From Ramazzottius varieornatus (taxonomy: Eukaryota > Tardigrada > Eutardigrada > Parachela > Ramazzottiidae): a stretch of 64,000 bases of DNA. The position numbers were made by a program, and so were the translations under genes. How positions within the stretch are numbered: the stretch's first letter is position 1; the number at the start of each line of letters is the position of its first letter. The notes under the pieces are model-generated. The model did no database searches. It was not told the origin of the DNA and worked only from the letters and a program-made list of their open reading frames with translations. Positions 45,087-57,931 of the stretch are shown here, in pieces. The stretch spans positions 224,634-288,633 of the forward strand of contig BDGG01000012.1 in NCBI GenBank assembly GCA_001949185.1, given 5' to 3'.

Positions 45087-45678
45087 TTAGGCTTCCTGGG
45101 ATTGAGCACCTTCGCGCTCAGCCTTGACTCCCCCTTTGCCTCCAGACTTCTTCGTAGGAGCAGCTTCGGACTCTGTAGGACCTCCGGATGTCTTCTTGGG
45201 CAGTAAAGTGGGTGCGATGTTGGGCAAGACACCACCTTGGGCGATAGTTACTCCAGACAGAAGCTTGTTCAACTGTAGGGGAAGCAAAAACACCACGTCA
45301 GAATCGAGCGATGGCTTAAGTTTATCCTCCTACAGGACTGAGTATCGAGTATGCTGAGGGCCTACTGCGGCTCAACACGGTAGGCGGACGAGGCAAGCTT
45401 ACCTCTTCGTCGTTGCGGATGGCCAGCTGAAGATGACGAGGAATGATGCGAGTCTTCTTGTTGTCACGAGCAGCGTTTCCAGCCAACTCCAAGACTTCGG
45501 CAGCCAGGTACTCGAGGACTGCAGCCAGGTAAACTGGAGCTCCAGCACCGACGCGTTCAGCGTAGTTTCCTTTGCGGAGCATACGATGGATACGACCGAC
45601 AGGAAACTGCAGACCAGCGCGGCTGGATCGCGACTTCGACTTTCCCTTAACCTTGCCTCCTTTTCCGCGTCCAGTCAT
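45087..45678 (-). CDS. H2A: Histone H2A, H2A.X-like tail
   Basis: Two exons on the minus strand: 45403-45678 and 45087-45272 (153 residues), intron after RNDEE. The core fold is typical: [59 protein letters not shown], then [19 protein letters not shown]. This acidic-patch region is canonical, so it is not H2A.Z or macroH2A. The tail is about 25 residues longer than in ordinary H2A and ends GAQSQEA, close to the SQ-(E/D)-hydrophobic end of H2A.X that is phosphorylated at DNA breaks. It is divergent with H2B. Downstream, TATTAAAC at about 45064-45071 may be a polyadenylation signal; I see no histone stem-loop. Confidence 0.96.
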
Positions 45679-46147
45679 GATGAAGTGGGGAGTGCTGAAA
45701 ACCGAAGGGAAAAACGGGAAGGGCGCGATGTGAGCGAGAGAGGGGGAAATTTCGACTGAAACTTCAACTGGTGATTCTTCGACGCAGTGGCTGCTTTTAT
45801 AGTATTCTCACGAAGCAAAGGCGGAGCTATCGCGATTTGGGCTTCAGCCAATCCAAGCACCGATAACAGAACAATGGGATACGGAGTGCGGTCCGGTACG
45901 GTACGGTACGGTTGGCCAATCAAAACTTTGTCCACGCCATTGGTCAAACAACTTAGAATTGCAGCTGAAATCTGGCTCCGCCTTTCGTCAGTCGCTAGCT
46001 ATATAATGCGCGCACCGACGGACTTTGATTATTGTTCTAAGTTTTCTTCGTGCTCCAGTTGAGTTTGCTCACAAGTCTGAACTCTGACGATTTCCGTTTT
46101 TGCTTTCTTACTGCTCCAGCTCCAGCTCCAGCTGCCATCTCCTCAAC
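45679..46147. promoter_or_regulatory. Divergent H2A/H2B promoter
   Basis: 469 bp between the two start codons. TATA-like boxes face both ways: TTTTATA (reverse TATAAAA) at 45795-45801 for H2A and TATATAA at 46000-46006 for H2B. CCAAT boxes lie at 45848-45852 and 45916-45920, and in reverse (ATTGG) at 45939-45943. A short tandem GGTAC run occurs at 45895-45912. CCAAT plus TATA is the usual layout for core histone pairs. Confidence 0.8.
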
Positions 46148-46630
<483 letters not shown>

Positions 46631-47281
46631 ATTTCTTCTCATTGGCCTGACGTTGTTGCTTTAGGTTCAGAATAGCCTGGATGTGTACAGTAGCCTCTTG
46701 TTTTCAAGATCTCTTGTCTTACGTGAATTTTCTTCTGCCAGTTTTGGACAAGTAGTCAGCGAGAAGTTCCGAGAAGAATGTGAAGTTTCCCCTTGTACAT
46801 AGACTGCATTCCTGAAAATACTTCGAAGAGTAAAATACGATCACCTGCAGATTCTCTCGGTTCATTCCGCAGATTTGAGAAGAGCTTAAATTCGGGGCCA
46901 GAAGATGATTCCAGAAAGAAAGCAAACCAGAAAAGCACTGAGGTGTGCGTCATACTGCAACAGGCCTGTGACGTTCACAGCCATGTATCGCATCAATATG
47001 TCGACTGCGTAAACGAAATGTGGTGTGACGTCATGCGGGATTTACTTTACTTCAACAACCCGCGAACGAAGCAGTCAATCAAGTGATTCGATCAACGCAG
47101 TCAATACTGTGACGCAAGAACCACGACAGAACGATTACGTTTGAGGTACACAAACTGCTCATAAATTTCCGCTAAAAATCACACGATAACTGCAGAACAC
47201 CCCTGAGGCCTCGTCAAGAGTAAAATCGTCCGAAGAACGGTCGAAACTTCAAGGATAGAGCCCAAAGGCGCACATGGTAGA
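46631..47281. other. Intergenic between H2B and ATP synthase epsilon
   Basis: 3' regions of the two convergent genes; no other feature recognised. Confidence 0.5.
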
Positions 47282-47537
47282 TTATCGCTGGGCTGCTGCA
47301 GCTCGCCCTTCGGTCCACTTCGTTACTTTGGCCGATGCCTCTCCCCGTTTGGCTGCTTCGACCTTATACTCCTCTTTCAGGGCTTGCCTTACCTAGAGAA
47401 ACAAGAGATCTGCGTGAACACTAAGCAGGTAAGAGAAGACATTCATTCCATCGGGAAACAATCAAACTTACACATCGCGCAGCAATCTGCGAATATTTGA
47501 TGTAGTTCAAACCAGCCACCCGCCACGCTGCTGCCAT
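47282..47537 (-). CDS. ATP5F1E: ATP synthase subunit epsilon, mitochondrial
   Basis: Two exons on the minus strand: 47472-47537 and 47282-47392 (58 residues). [28 protein letters not shown] matches the family pattern (YWR.AGlsYi.YS.icA..vR.aLK.efk) over the whole conserved part. This tiny subunit sits in the central stalk of F1 and, as in other species, has no cleaved targeting sequence. The intron falls between ARC and VRQ. The C-terminus is Ala-rich and a few residues longer than in mammals. It lies inside the histone cluster, between the H2A/H2B and H3/H4 pairs. Confidence 0.93.
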
Positions 47538-48123
47538 CGTTGCTGGAGTTTATGACCAGAAAGAATTCGCGAAATCTGCAGGAATAAGCCTGATTTTTAG
47601 GAGAGAGTAAAGGATGAGGAATAAAAGAAAGTCCAGAATAATAATAGTATTTTTGGGAAAAACAAGCTGTGATGAATCAATTCTGGTCAATCAATGGGAA
47701 GATATACCGGATCCACTACTTGCACCTAGTACGGACTTTTACTGGACTACACGAAACGAGCCAGAAGTACGAGTACCAACTACAAAGTCTTGGTCTACTC
47801 TCTGGCGGAAGTCAACTTCCGTTTTACTGACACTTCTAGATTCCTGGACGACCTCGTCTTTCTTTGCGGGGTTCTTCTGGCTAACGTTCATTTTTTTCAA
47901 TTTACAAGAAAGTGCTTTGTCTAGCGAAGGCTCTTGTTCGTAAATTCAACAAATACTGCGGTCTGTACAAGCCATCGATGGTTCAACGAGAAAAGGCAAA
48001 AGGAAGCCAACTGTACAAGGTACACTTCGAGAAAACTGAGACAACGTAAATCTGCAGTGCTCAGACTCGACACCCAACTCCAGAGAATAGAAACATGAGA
48101 ACCAGAGAAGGCACGGAAACATT
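47538..48123. other. Intergenic, no gene supported
   Basis: A 109-residue plus-strand frame (47614-47943) has no recognisable similarity; otherwise nothing. It should contain the promoter of the ATP synthase gene and the 3' UTR of H3. Confidence 0.4.
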
Positions 48124-48615
48124 CTATGCTCGTTCTCCTCGGATGCGACGTGCCAGCTGGATGTCTTTGGGCATGATTGTAACTCGCTTGGCGTGGATGG
48201 CGCACAAGTTAGTGTCTTCGAAGAGACCGACCAGGTAGGCTTCGGCAGCTTCCTGCAAGTAAAAAACGGAACACGGTAAGTGCACGTCAAACAAGATGAA
48301 GCAGAAGGGGAACCTTGAGAAGGGAAGCTTTACCTGCAAGGCCATAACAGCCGAGGACTGGAAGCGCAGATCCGTCTTGAAGTCTTGGGCAATCTCGCGG
48401 ACGAGACGTTGGAAGGGGAGCTTTCGGATAAGGAGTTCGGTGGACTTCTGGTAACGACGAATCTCTCGAAGGGCGACGGTGCCGGGTCGGTAACGATGGG
48501 GCTTCTTGACACCTCCGGTGGCGGGAGCAGACTTGCGGGCGGCCTTGGTGGCCAACTGCTTGCGAGGAGCCTTGCCTCCGGTCGACTTGCGGGCCGTTTG
48601 CTTGGTTCGGGCCAT
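48124..48615 (-). CDS. H3: Histone H3 (replicative type)
   Basis: Two exons on the minus strand: 48334-48615 and 48124-48252 (136 codons, the exact canonical length), intron after SSAVMALQ. The tail is [20 protein letters not shown] and so on. Residue 31 is Ala and the 87-90 region reads SAVM, so it is the replicative H3.1/H3.2 type, not H3.3 (Ser31, AAIG). It ends IRGERA. A minor difference is EAAEAYL where most animals have EASEAYL. An intron in a replicative-type H3 gene is unusual, since these are normally intronless. It is divergent with H4. Confidence 0.97.
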   Translation of the reverse strand: MARTKQTARKSTGGKAPRKQLATKAARKSAPATGGVKKPHRYRPGTVALREIRRYQKSTELLIRKLPFQRLVREIAQDFKTDLRFQSSAVMALQVKLPFSRFPFCFILFDVHLPCSVFYLQEAAEAYLVGLFEDTNLCAIHAKRVTIMPKDIQLARRIRGERA

Positions 48616-49254
48616 CTTGGACTTCCTGACGAGAACTACAAACTGCGAACGTTGAAAGTCACAAGTAAAACAGGTCGAACGACACAGGACGTAACGAGGA
48701 AAGGCGGAGAACACAACTGATGAGATTCTGGCTGGAAGATCGGGCTTTTTATACCAACGAAGAATGGTCAAAATCGCCTCACTAGAGCTGATTGGTCGCA
48801 GAGCCCGAAGGGGTAACCAGGCACGCCTGCCTGAAACTCGAATTTTCAAAATCCTGCTGCAGAAGCCAGTGCAAGTCGACGAGATCCGTATCCCCTCATG
48901 GCATCCAACTCAAAATTTTCGAGAAACTGATAGAGAAATGTTTTTTCTACCAGCTTGTTTTTTCCTCGATTTTTTGCACCACGCGCTTCCTGGATAATCG
49001 GTGGGATATCGAGATGGTGAAATAGGCAGCCTGTCAGTGACGTATCTTGGAACAAGAATTTCTGGTTGGTCGGACGTAGTTAGAACCGCCCTTCAAAAAT
49101 GTGCTGTTTCGGAAATGGTATAAAATCAGCCCAAGCAACTTCATCGTCAGTTGTGTTTAGTTTCGAGGTTCATTTTCGGGATTTCTAAATTCCACTCTCG
49201 CCCGGCTTGTGTATTTTCAAATTACTAACTCGTCGCACACACCCTTCATCAACG
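48616..49254. promoter_or_regulatory. Divergent H3/H4 promoter
   Basis: 639 bp between the start codons. TTTTATA at 48747-48753 (reverse TATAAAA) faces H3 and TATAAAA at 49119-49125 faces H4. Reverse CCAAT (GATTGG) lies near 48789, and a similar TGGTTGG near 49063. Confidence 0.78.
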
Positions 49255-49671
<417 letters not shown>

Positions 49672-50417
49672 ATTCCATTTCTCTGAAATTTACTTGCTGT
49701 TTTTATGCACACCTGACGACTCAGCTTTTATTTGCTTCGATGGTCTGGTCTTTTAGTCTCGACGCTTTTCCTTCGCTCCAGTTTCTTCTCAGTGTACAGA
49801 TAATCCCCTAGAAAAATTTTACTCGGCAAAATCTCTGAAGAGTGGAAAGAACTGAATAATCAAGTTTCGAAGAACACGTCCGGTGTTTCGATCAATCCGT
49901 ACTTGGTTCAATCAAGCCTAGGTTTAACATCATGGGAAGCGCTACGGTTATGTATGAAAAGATGGTGGCTAGCTTTCCTTGATTGCTCAGCAGGAATATG
50001 GCCGCTGTACTACACAGCAGCTCTTGGCCTTGTCCAATAGACCATTCAAGGTGAGCGCTGGTCTACCGTAACGGGGCGACGCCTTGGAGCCCTGCACGTG
50101 GTGAAGGGCGGGGTTATTCCACTGCATTTTGCGCTTCGTTCAAACCTGCTCGTCCAATTGTCGCACCGCTCCCAGCGCAGACCTGACGTGCGGCATCGAA
50201 CAAGGCTGTGCCCGGTACACGTTGCTCTTGCCATTTTGGGATTTCGACTTTTGCTTTTAGGGAGCTCAGTCGAAATCGGGTTTCTCCCCCAGGGTATGAT
50301 AGCGAACTTTCTTTTGTGTCAGCAGATCCACTTGTAACTTGTTCCCATCTTCCAGGTTGCTTCTTTTCAGAGCTCGAGAAAGGCCTAGACAACGCGGAAG
50401 AATCTTCGACGGACAAG
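49672..50417. other. Intergenic, upstream of zinc-finger gene
   Basis: No coding exon seen. TTCTTTTCAG near 50370 could be the acceptor of a 5' UTR intron of the zinc-finger gene. Confidence 0.45.
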
Positions 50418-51618
50418 ATGGCGCAGAGCACGTCGGCCAATGGATCCACCATCGTCGCCCTCGCCGATCCCAACAATCCTTCGGCTGTGGGCACTTATCA
50501 GTTCCAGGTAGCTGATGCTGGTGAGTTTTGAGTTGACTGTTGGGCACCTGACGAATGTTTGGGTTTTTCTAGATGGCTGACTGTACGTCGTGCACGAAGA
50601 ATCAAGCCACGCTGACCACCATCTTGAGCGTCATGCAGCAACAGGCTGCCACGCTGAAGGAACAGCAAAGCACTATCGCCAGCCTCATTACCATGATGTC
50701 CAACGGGGCTACTCCAGCTACAATCGCTTTCAAAACGGACGGCGACAACATCAGAACACCTGTTGTCAAACTCAATCGTCTTCCTTCCAGCCTCAGTGCA
50801 GCTCGTTCTACCCAATCTACACCAGCCAGCCAGAGAAAGAGACCCGCCTCTGAGGCCTTCGATGATATGGTAAGCGAGCCAAACTTGTTCCTAGGATTTC
50901 TATCCATAAAAGTTCGCCAGAATACGGCAGGAAGATTGAAAGGGGAACATCCGACTGAAGTGGCGCAGTATGTATCGGAAAACACTTGAGGTGTGTGTGC
51001 AATCCATGACGTAGTGCGTCGAGCATTCGGGGCGGTTGTGTCGTTGGGTTTGGAGGTGTACCATAGAGCTTACCATGACCTGTACAGTACGGCCTGCCAT
51101 ACTACTAGACTGCCGTTGGACTGGCCAATGTTTCGTTATTAAGTTTCGGTGGGGTGACTGATGTGACGTTGAACTAAGATGATTTTGTGTTTTAGAACGG
51201 CGTGGACACTGACACCGTGACAAAGATTTGGATTCGGGGTTCGCTGCACGAGAAATGCCCGTGTCCGCTGAAAGAGTGTGCTCACCGGAAGTTCGCCGCT
51301 TCCGACATGTACCACCTGCGTCGCCACTTCACCCAAATTCACCGCCTGACGCATCCCAACCCGTTTTTCGTGTTCCAGTGCCCCGTCGAGGAGTGCGGAG
51401 CCGAGTTCGAGGACTCGATGCGAGAAATGCGCAAGCATCTGATCAAGGACCACGCTGAGCTTTTCCCAAGCACCCCAGGCAAGAGTTCCGCTACCAAGAC
51501 CCCACTCAAGACCACCAAGCCAGGAGCCAATGGATCCATGCAGGTCGCTGAAGAAGAAGAACAGGAAGAAGTGGAGGAAGCTGAAGATGGCGAGGAAGAG
51601 ACTGTCAGCGAAGCTTAA
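50418..51618 (+). CDS. Protein with two C2H2 zinc fingers
   Basis: Three exons: 50418-50507, 50573-50869, 51196-51618 (269 residues). The donor at CAG|GTAGCTG is preferred to one 13 bp downstream because the latter gives a stop. The N-terminal half has a short Gln-rich helical segment (VMQQQAATLKEQQSTIASL) and a basic RKRP stretch (possible nuclear signal). The last exon has two atypical C2H2 fingers: CPCPLKECAHRKFAASDMYHLRRHFTQIH and a C-x4-C...H-x4-H finger starting CPVEECGAEF. It ends in a long Glu-rich tail. I do not recognise an orthologue; a DNA- or RNA-binding nuclear protein is likely. Confidence 0.75.
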
Positions 51619-52096
51619 AGACCGCTTCTCGATTTTGTTACGGGATACAGACCACAAAACATCGTCTTGCTTTTTACCATTTTTTTGCTTGACTCCTTTA
51701 CGCACTCGTTCTGGCATTGGCAGAGTCTGCCTCGTGTTTCAGCTCGTTAAACTAAGGGAAAATTTTCGGACTTGTTTTCTTTGTCGCCCGATACGCAACA
51801 AGGACTTAGCTTTTTTTCTTATCGACAGTATAGTATATTACGGTTGTAAGTCGTTCTTACTGTTTACGTTTTTTATTTTACTGCCCGAAAGAAGCTTGAA
51901 ACCATCGAAAGCGGAATAAACTTCAGGACTAATTATAAGTTTAATTCGCGTTTGAAACTTCGTAAAAGTAATAACCCGAAATATTCTAATAAGTCACAAA
52001 GAAGCCAAGTCGGAAAAAGAATTTCATACTTCAAAGATCTCAAAAGTAAGAAGGAGGAAAACCGCACCAAAAAAAATATTACAGAAACGGAGCCAC

Positions 52097-55000
52097 TCAA
52101 ATTTCTTTGTGAACGTGGGTAACTTCTTTGGTCTCGTCCAGGATCTCAACTTGCTTCTGGTGGAGCTCGCTGCGATCGTGATGGTCATGGATATTGGCCA
52201 TCGTTTGGCTTCTTCGCACTTTGGGCTTTTTCGGCGACAGATGGGTCTTGTTCAGTATCACTTCGTACCAACTCTGCAAAATATAGCTACATGTAGCACA
52301 GCCTCCATAAGCTAAGTTGGCAACTCGGCAAACAAGGACTACAAGATCGTGTGCCGAGGTGGCGCATGCTTTCGACGTTGCTGGCGGGTAGCATGCACCA
52401 ACTCGAAATAGCGATCTTGTGATTCTTGTCCACTTTCTAAGTGGCGCGTGTCTCTGCTGTTACTGGCAGTAAGCGTGCGCCACTTTAGTAAACGAGCTTG
52501 TCGAGATAGTTTGCCAAGTTTCCCACCAGCGGTCACAGTTGAAAATTTTCTGATAAAGGGAGGTGGATTCATCTCTAGCATAACATAAAATCAGTGGAGC
52601 AAACTTACCCGATCACGCAAGCCTTCATATTTTTCTTGTAGGTTCTTGTAGTTGCGCTCCAGCATAACGATCTGTTTATTTTTACACGACTACAAGCAGA
52701 AAATTTTCGTCGTCAGTTCCCCTTGTTTGTGAGACCACAACGAAAGCACGAACTTACGAGATCAATTTTCAGGGAAGCGAGTTCTTTGTGGCACTTGTCC
52801 AGTTTCTCCGTCAGATCTTTCACCTTCTTCACCTCGGCCAGTTTCTCACCAGTGACCAGGAAGCACTCATGAGCCGTCTCCTCTCCAGCCTTCCGCAAGG
52901 CACGAGCTTCATCTCTCAACATCTCCACCTTCGTTTCATCTGTGAACAACGAAGACCCACTGTTAGAACAGACTATCAGCGTTCAGCGTACGAGGAACAT
53001 TTAGAAAAACATCTGATACAGTTCAGCCGAAGTACTGCTTACTGTGAGCCATTTTCTTCTGAAGTTCTTCGATCTCTTCCCGAAGGTCTTTGATAACTTG
53101 GTCTCGCTCTTTCACTTCAGCCAGTTCTCGCTGATTCTTCTGTTCTTTCTTCGCACTCAGCGTCATCTTTTCCCGTTCGGCAACTTCAACCCTCTTCTGC
53201 AACGTCTGTAAACGGAATATCCCGTTGAACGTCAGCTCGGCCAGCAAGCTCGCCAAGAGCGACTTTCCCAATGGCGCGCGATACAAGCCGATAAGGCTGC
53301 ACACATGCGCCACTTACAAAAATGATTCTTTCGACTTTCATTGCCTTGGTTTTATGTACTATTCGTAACTTCGTTCTGTCTGTGTTTTACTCGATAAAAG
53401 AGCTTTTTGATGGGGACATCAAAGAGGAACTTACCTGAATTTCCGCTTTGAGTCTATTGACTTCAGATCTTGCCGATTCCTGCGACGAGCTGACTTCCCT
53501 CTTCACCGATTCCAGCTGCATCTTGGACGAGTTGACCTCGTGGACATGTCGGCCCACTTCGTCCTTCAGCTTGTTTCGTTCCCGGACCACCTCGTCGTGT
53601 TTTTCCCTCAGCGTCTTCTGAGCATTCTTCAGGTCCTCGATGGTCTTCTGCATGGAAGCCAGCTCCGGGCTGTGAAATGACTTATTGTTTTGGTGCGCAT
53701 GTTGTGCGATCATCTTCTCAAGCTTGTTCTTCTCCATCAAGAGTTCTTCAGCCATGACGGAGGCGTCACGGAAGTCGTACTCGAGCTGCGTGTAAGCCTT
53801 ATGAAGTCGCTCGTAGTCTTGACGGAGCTTCGGATCGACGGCGGACGCTTCGGGAACTGGAATGGGCGTACTGGTGTGAAATGCCCCGACGGAAGTGTTG
53901 TGAGTGCGATTCATCGTCACTTCTTGTAGTTCTGTGCGGAGTCGCTGCACGTCCTCTCGCAGCGTCTGCAAGAAAATTAACCATCGTCGAAATTTCACCT
54001 TAGATACTGAGACAGATTTCCCGTAAGAAATATGGGCTCGGCAAGCAAACTCGTCAAGATCGTTTTCCCAACTGGCGCACGATTTCAGCCAACAGCCATG
54101 AAGAAGTGCGCCACTTGGGAAAAACGATCTTGTCGAGTTTGTTTGATAGTTAACTAAGATCTCATGGCAGATTTTCCACACTAAAGTACAATTTTTGGAT
54201 TATCTGATAAACCGTGACCACTAGGATTCTGTAAAATAAATTTGGAAGAGTGGGATATTTAGGCTGGTAGGAAGAAAAAAGGTTTACCAAGTTTGTGAGC
54301 TTCTCGTTGTCAAAGTCGATGTTTTTCTTGTCCAGAAGAGCGATGGCTTCGTCAAAATCTTTCTCCACTTGGTCGATCCTCTTCTCCAGCTCTCGGTGTT
54401 GCTTGCGAGCATCTTGCAGCTCCTTCGTTTTCTCCCTCAGCTGAGCTTCCAGGTTCAAATCAGACTTACTATTGACCGGCGTCTCTGACTTGTGCACTTC
54501 CGGTGACTTCTCCTTATTCCTCAATTTCTGAAAACAGAGAAACAAAAAGCTCAAGTCAGTTTTGTACAACATAAGAAGAAAGAAGGAAGATCAAGTTTCC
54601 AGGCATACCCAAACTTCTTGTTCCAAAGCCGAAATCTTGTTCTGGTAGAATATATGGTCAACTCGCAAATCCTTCTCGGAGCTTCCGCCAAAACTGATTT
54701 GGGCAAAGGCGCTCATAGTTTCTTTGTCGGAAGTTTGAGCAATCTTCTCTTCGAGGAAGACCGATCTTTCAGTGATGGTTCCGGTGGTGGTCACCACCGT
54801 CGTCTTGGTCGAGCGATCTCCCGACCCCAGCCTTCGTTCCCTCTCGGCCTTGTGTTCCCTGATTCCCGTCAGCGGACTGTCGAATCTCAGACGTCGAGAA
54901 GTTAAATCGAGCTCATTATCAGCAAACTTCTGAGTACAACTGTCCATCAATTCAGGGCCGAGCTTGGCAGACTGGCGAACTGGACGGTTGGCACTGGTTA

Positions 55001-57512
55001 GCGCAGTCGACAGCTATAAAAGACCACAAGAATGGTTTTAGAGAAGAGTCCAGTAAGGATCTACCTATTTGCCTGGTCATTTGACGCCAGGGAAGACAAT
55101 TAAGTAATTACGATGAAAGGAATTTGTTTGATCAAGAAGGTAAACAAAGGGCGGATTATGCCTTGTCCGATCAAAAGTCTTTTACAGGCTCGATTACACC
55201 ACACCACAAAAGGGCGGAGCAACATCTGCGCACACTGCACGGGTCGCACCAATGCATGCTATAACTCGGTGTAGCCTGCGCACCGAGCACCAAATCAATA
55301 AATTGTTCAGGCGCCACTGTGAAAAGACCATTTTGCGCACTGAGTTTCGCCCTTCTTACTCGAACTTCTTTCTCGCGCGGAATATTTGTAAAATCTGCCA
55401 TCTGCTTCTCATCCGAGGCTAGGAAAGCTTACTTTTTCGATGGTCCGCGCTTGCTCCTTGAACTTTTGCTGATCAGCTTCTTGGGTGGTGCGGAAAGAGC
55501 GCAGTAGTGCCAGGTATCGCTGGCAGTCTTTGCAAGATCCGTCTGGACTGGAGAAGGATTTTTCGCTCAGCCGGATACTGCTTCTTCGGTCGAAATGGAC
55601 GCGAGAAGTGTTGAGGGATTTATTCAAGCCACTGGTTAGAGATCTGCAAGGGACAAACAAGAGGTTAAATTCCTGAAGGTCGACCGGGAGCAAGCAAAGT
55701 AAAACTGTCTTTATCTGGAATGCATTGCAATCTGCTCAACGCGGTACGAATGAACCTCAGACAGATGGTCCTCTGCGCGATATTAGGCCTGTGAGAACTT
55801 GCAACACAGCGATTACAGGATGCTGTTATCAATAAGGAGTCGCCAGTCAGCCACAAAAAACTGGCGTCGACTTTACAACTGACGCAATGAGGGGTTCTTT
55901 TTCTCGCCGCGGTTGTCTGTGAGAAAAGTCGCACCTACATACCCTCGTCTACTGTGGCGCCGATCCAGGGATGGTTTTAGCACCTATTCAACACTTCCGA
56001 GAGACAGAAACGGAAGGGATGAGTGATTAGTAACAGGGAACTACGGAGGGAGACCACAGAAAGGAAATCTGGATTTCCTTCAAAATCCGATTTTAAAATG
56101 TGCAAGGAATTCTAAAGCAAGGTGCGCACGTCGCTGCGCCGACGCCAGCCCAGTTCGAAGAGCTGCGGTTGCAGAGACCAATCCCTATTGCGCAAACAGC
56201 AAACAGGCCGGCCCAGCCAATCTAGACGCGAAGCGGGGCACAGACCTGATCGACTGCTTTACATCAAGTCCGTGCCTGCAGCTTCGAATTTTTTCTGTTC
56301 AGCCCGCGCAGTTCAATAAAGCGACCAATCTCTGGAGAGACAGAACCCGCTTTTACTCGCGCATGACGTATGCGATCGCCCGTATAAGTAAAATGCGCTA
56401 AATGTGACAGCAAACGTTAGTTTCATGACGACTCATTCAACCAGAAATCTTGTGCCATTTTCGCGATGTTTTGATTCCACATTTACAGGAGGAGTTTGCC
56501 CACCATACTTCACTGTGATCCTACACTTTAAGATTTGTTCCAAGAAAAGTAAATTCATCGCTGAATATACATACTTCATGGCTATTTTCGAAGGAGCACT
56601 TCTCATGGGAGAAGATGTCTTCATGGGGCTAAAGGCAGCCTTGGTGGGCGACTCGACCATCGACTGGGACTTCTCAAGACTCTTCTTGATTTCATCCAGC
56701 TCCTCCTTGAAGTGGTTACGAAAGGCATGAAACTCCTCAATCCCTGCAAAACACTGAGCCACTCGTTCCTCCAAGTCATCGAAACCAAGCTCAAGGTTGT
56801 GCTGCAGCTCGTTTCTGGTGTCCGTGAAGTTCTCGATGGACACTTGCAGCGACTTCTTGTCCGAAGGATCGTCCACTGTCAGCTCTTCAAACTTCAGGAG
56901 GACAATGAGGTTGTCAACTAGCTGTACTCTGAAGACATCTGATCGACGAGCCATGTCGTAGATCTTCTCGAGGAGTCCAGTCCGAAGAGTCATGTCAGTG
57001 ACGTTGGGAGGCTGTAAGATAAAGTCAGAAAATAGTCGAAAATTCGATAAAATTCCTGGATAATTTCCTAAGCGCAAATACAACGATCAGAAAGTTCTGA
57101 TAAAATTCCACAATATTACCTCAAGTTCTCCGTAGCTCCAGTCGAGATTTAGATGCGTTTCTTGGATGCCTAGAGGTTTGTCTCCGGAGCCTTCGTCAGT
57201 CTGGTTGGTAGCGCTGATCGATGTGCGCACCCTGGCGTTTTCTGCTTGCTCCAGCCGGAGCTTGTACGTGTCCAGACGCTCTTTCAGCTCCTCATTCTGG
57301 ATCTTGTATAAGGAAAGAGAATCAGCGTGCTTCTTCAGCTTCTCATTCTCCTGCTTCAAGCGTAGGTTTTCTTCGAGGAGTAGCTCGATCTCTTTCTCTT
57401 TGGAGGCATTTCTGACTTTCAAATCTTCAAACTCGTCCACCTTCATGCTGGTTTGTCTCCTGCCTTTTGCAATACGTGCTCCAGTGCCTCTGCTGCTTGG
57501 CGTATCCGTCAT
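52097..57512 (-). CDS. Long coiled-coil protein, family unknown
   Basis: Ten exons on the minus strand: 57120-57512, 56575-57011, 55433-55643, 54609-55013, 54288-54527, 53435-53965, 53043-53205, 52758-52939, 52609-52689, 52097-52273. All phases agree; 939 residues. A Ser/Thr/Arg-rich start is followed by coiled coil (residues 25-105, EIELLLEENLRLKQENEKL), a mixed segment with VTDMTLRTGLLEKIYDMARR, a Ser/Pro-rich linker (SPTKAAFSPMKTSSPM), a Cys pair (CKDC), and then almost continuous coiled coil from about residue 490 to 880. The C-terminus is basic, then charged. It looks like a centrosomal, spindle or ciliary structural protein, but I cannot name a family. The second intron (about 930 bp) is much longer than the others. 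Three introns carry GTGGCGCAC palindromes. Confidence 0.75.
52357..52487. repeat. GTGGCGCAC palindromes, copies 10a and 10b
   Basis: Last intron of the coiled-coil gene. Core a 52357-52405 (GAGGTGGCGCATGCTTTCG / TAGCATGCACCAACTCG), core b 52438-52487 (TAAGTGGCGCGTGTC / AAGCGTGCGCCACTTTA). Shared outer arms CAACTCGGCAAACAAGG (52321) and GATAGTTTGCCAAGTTTCCC (52505) enclose both, which suggests duplication inside one element or nested insertion. Confidence 0.8.
53269..53316. repeat. GTGGCGCAC palindrome, copy 11
   Basis: Intron of the coiled-coil gene. CAATGGCGCGCGATAC opposite CACATGCGCCACTTAC; outer left arm AGCTCGGCCAGCAAGCTCG. Confidence 0.78.
54037..54145. repeat. GTGGCGCAC palindrome, copy 12 (nearly full length)
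   Basis: Intron of the coiled-coil gene. GCAAGCAAACTCGTCAAGAT and CGTTTTCCCAACTGGCGCAC on the left face GTGCGCCACTTGGG, AAAAACGATCTTG and TCGAGTTTGTTTG on the right: an almost perfect stem of about 50 bp. Confidence 0.88.
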
Positions 57513-57931
57513 CGTGCAGAGTATATAGCAGAGAAAACGGTAAATATGGAGTAAAATCTGCAAACAAAATCACAAGCGTATTACGAATAATCCAGAATAT
57601 TATTTTATCAACATAATATCTTGACTGTAAGAGCACACTTAATAGCATACTCTTACCTTAGCTCCAATGGAAATAAATGGGAAGATTACAAACAGCAGTA
57701 ACCGGAGGTAGCAGAGGATATTCTTCCCTGAGATGGAAATTTTGCATGCAATGGCGTATCGGGGCTAAATCCTCATATCATCATTCTTGTCCAACGGCAC
57801 AATCCACCTTCCATCTGTCGTCCACAAGTGCATCGATGTCTTTCCAGGACCTCTTTCCTCAAATTCATCCCTCTGGGTGTCAGGAAGAAACAGTATCACA
57901 GGAACAGGTTTAGAAAGCAACGGAAGAAAAG

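Noticed and set aside
46631-46720. Histone 3' stem-loop after H2B
   Set aside because: GGCCTGACG..TTTAGG has no 6-bp stem with a 4-base loop of the usual type; same result after H2A, H3 and H4.
47614-47943. 109-residue plus-strand frame between ATP synthase epsilon and H3
   Set aside because: No similarity or supporting signals; likely the upstream region of the minus-strand gene.
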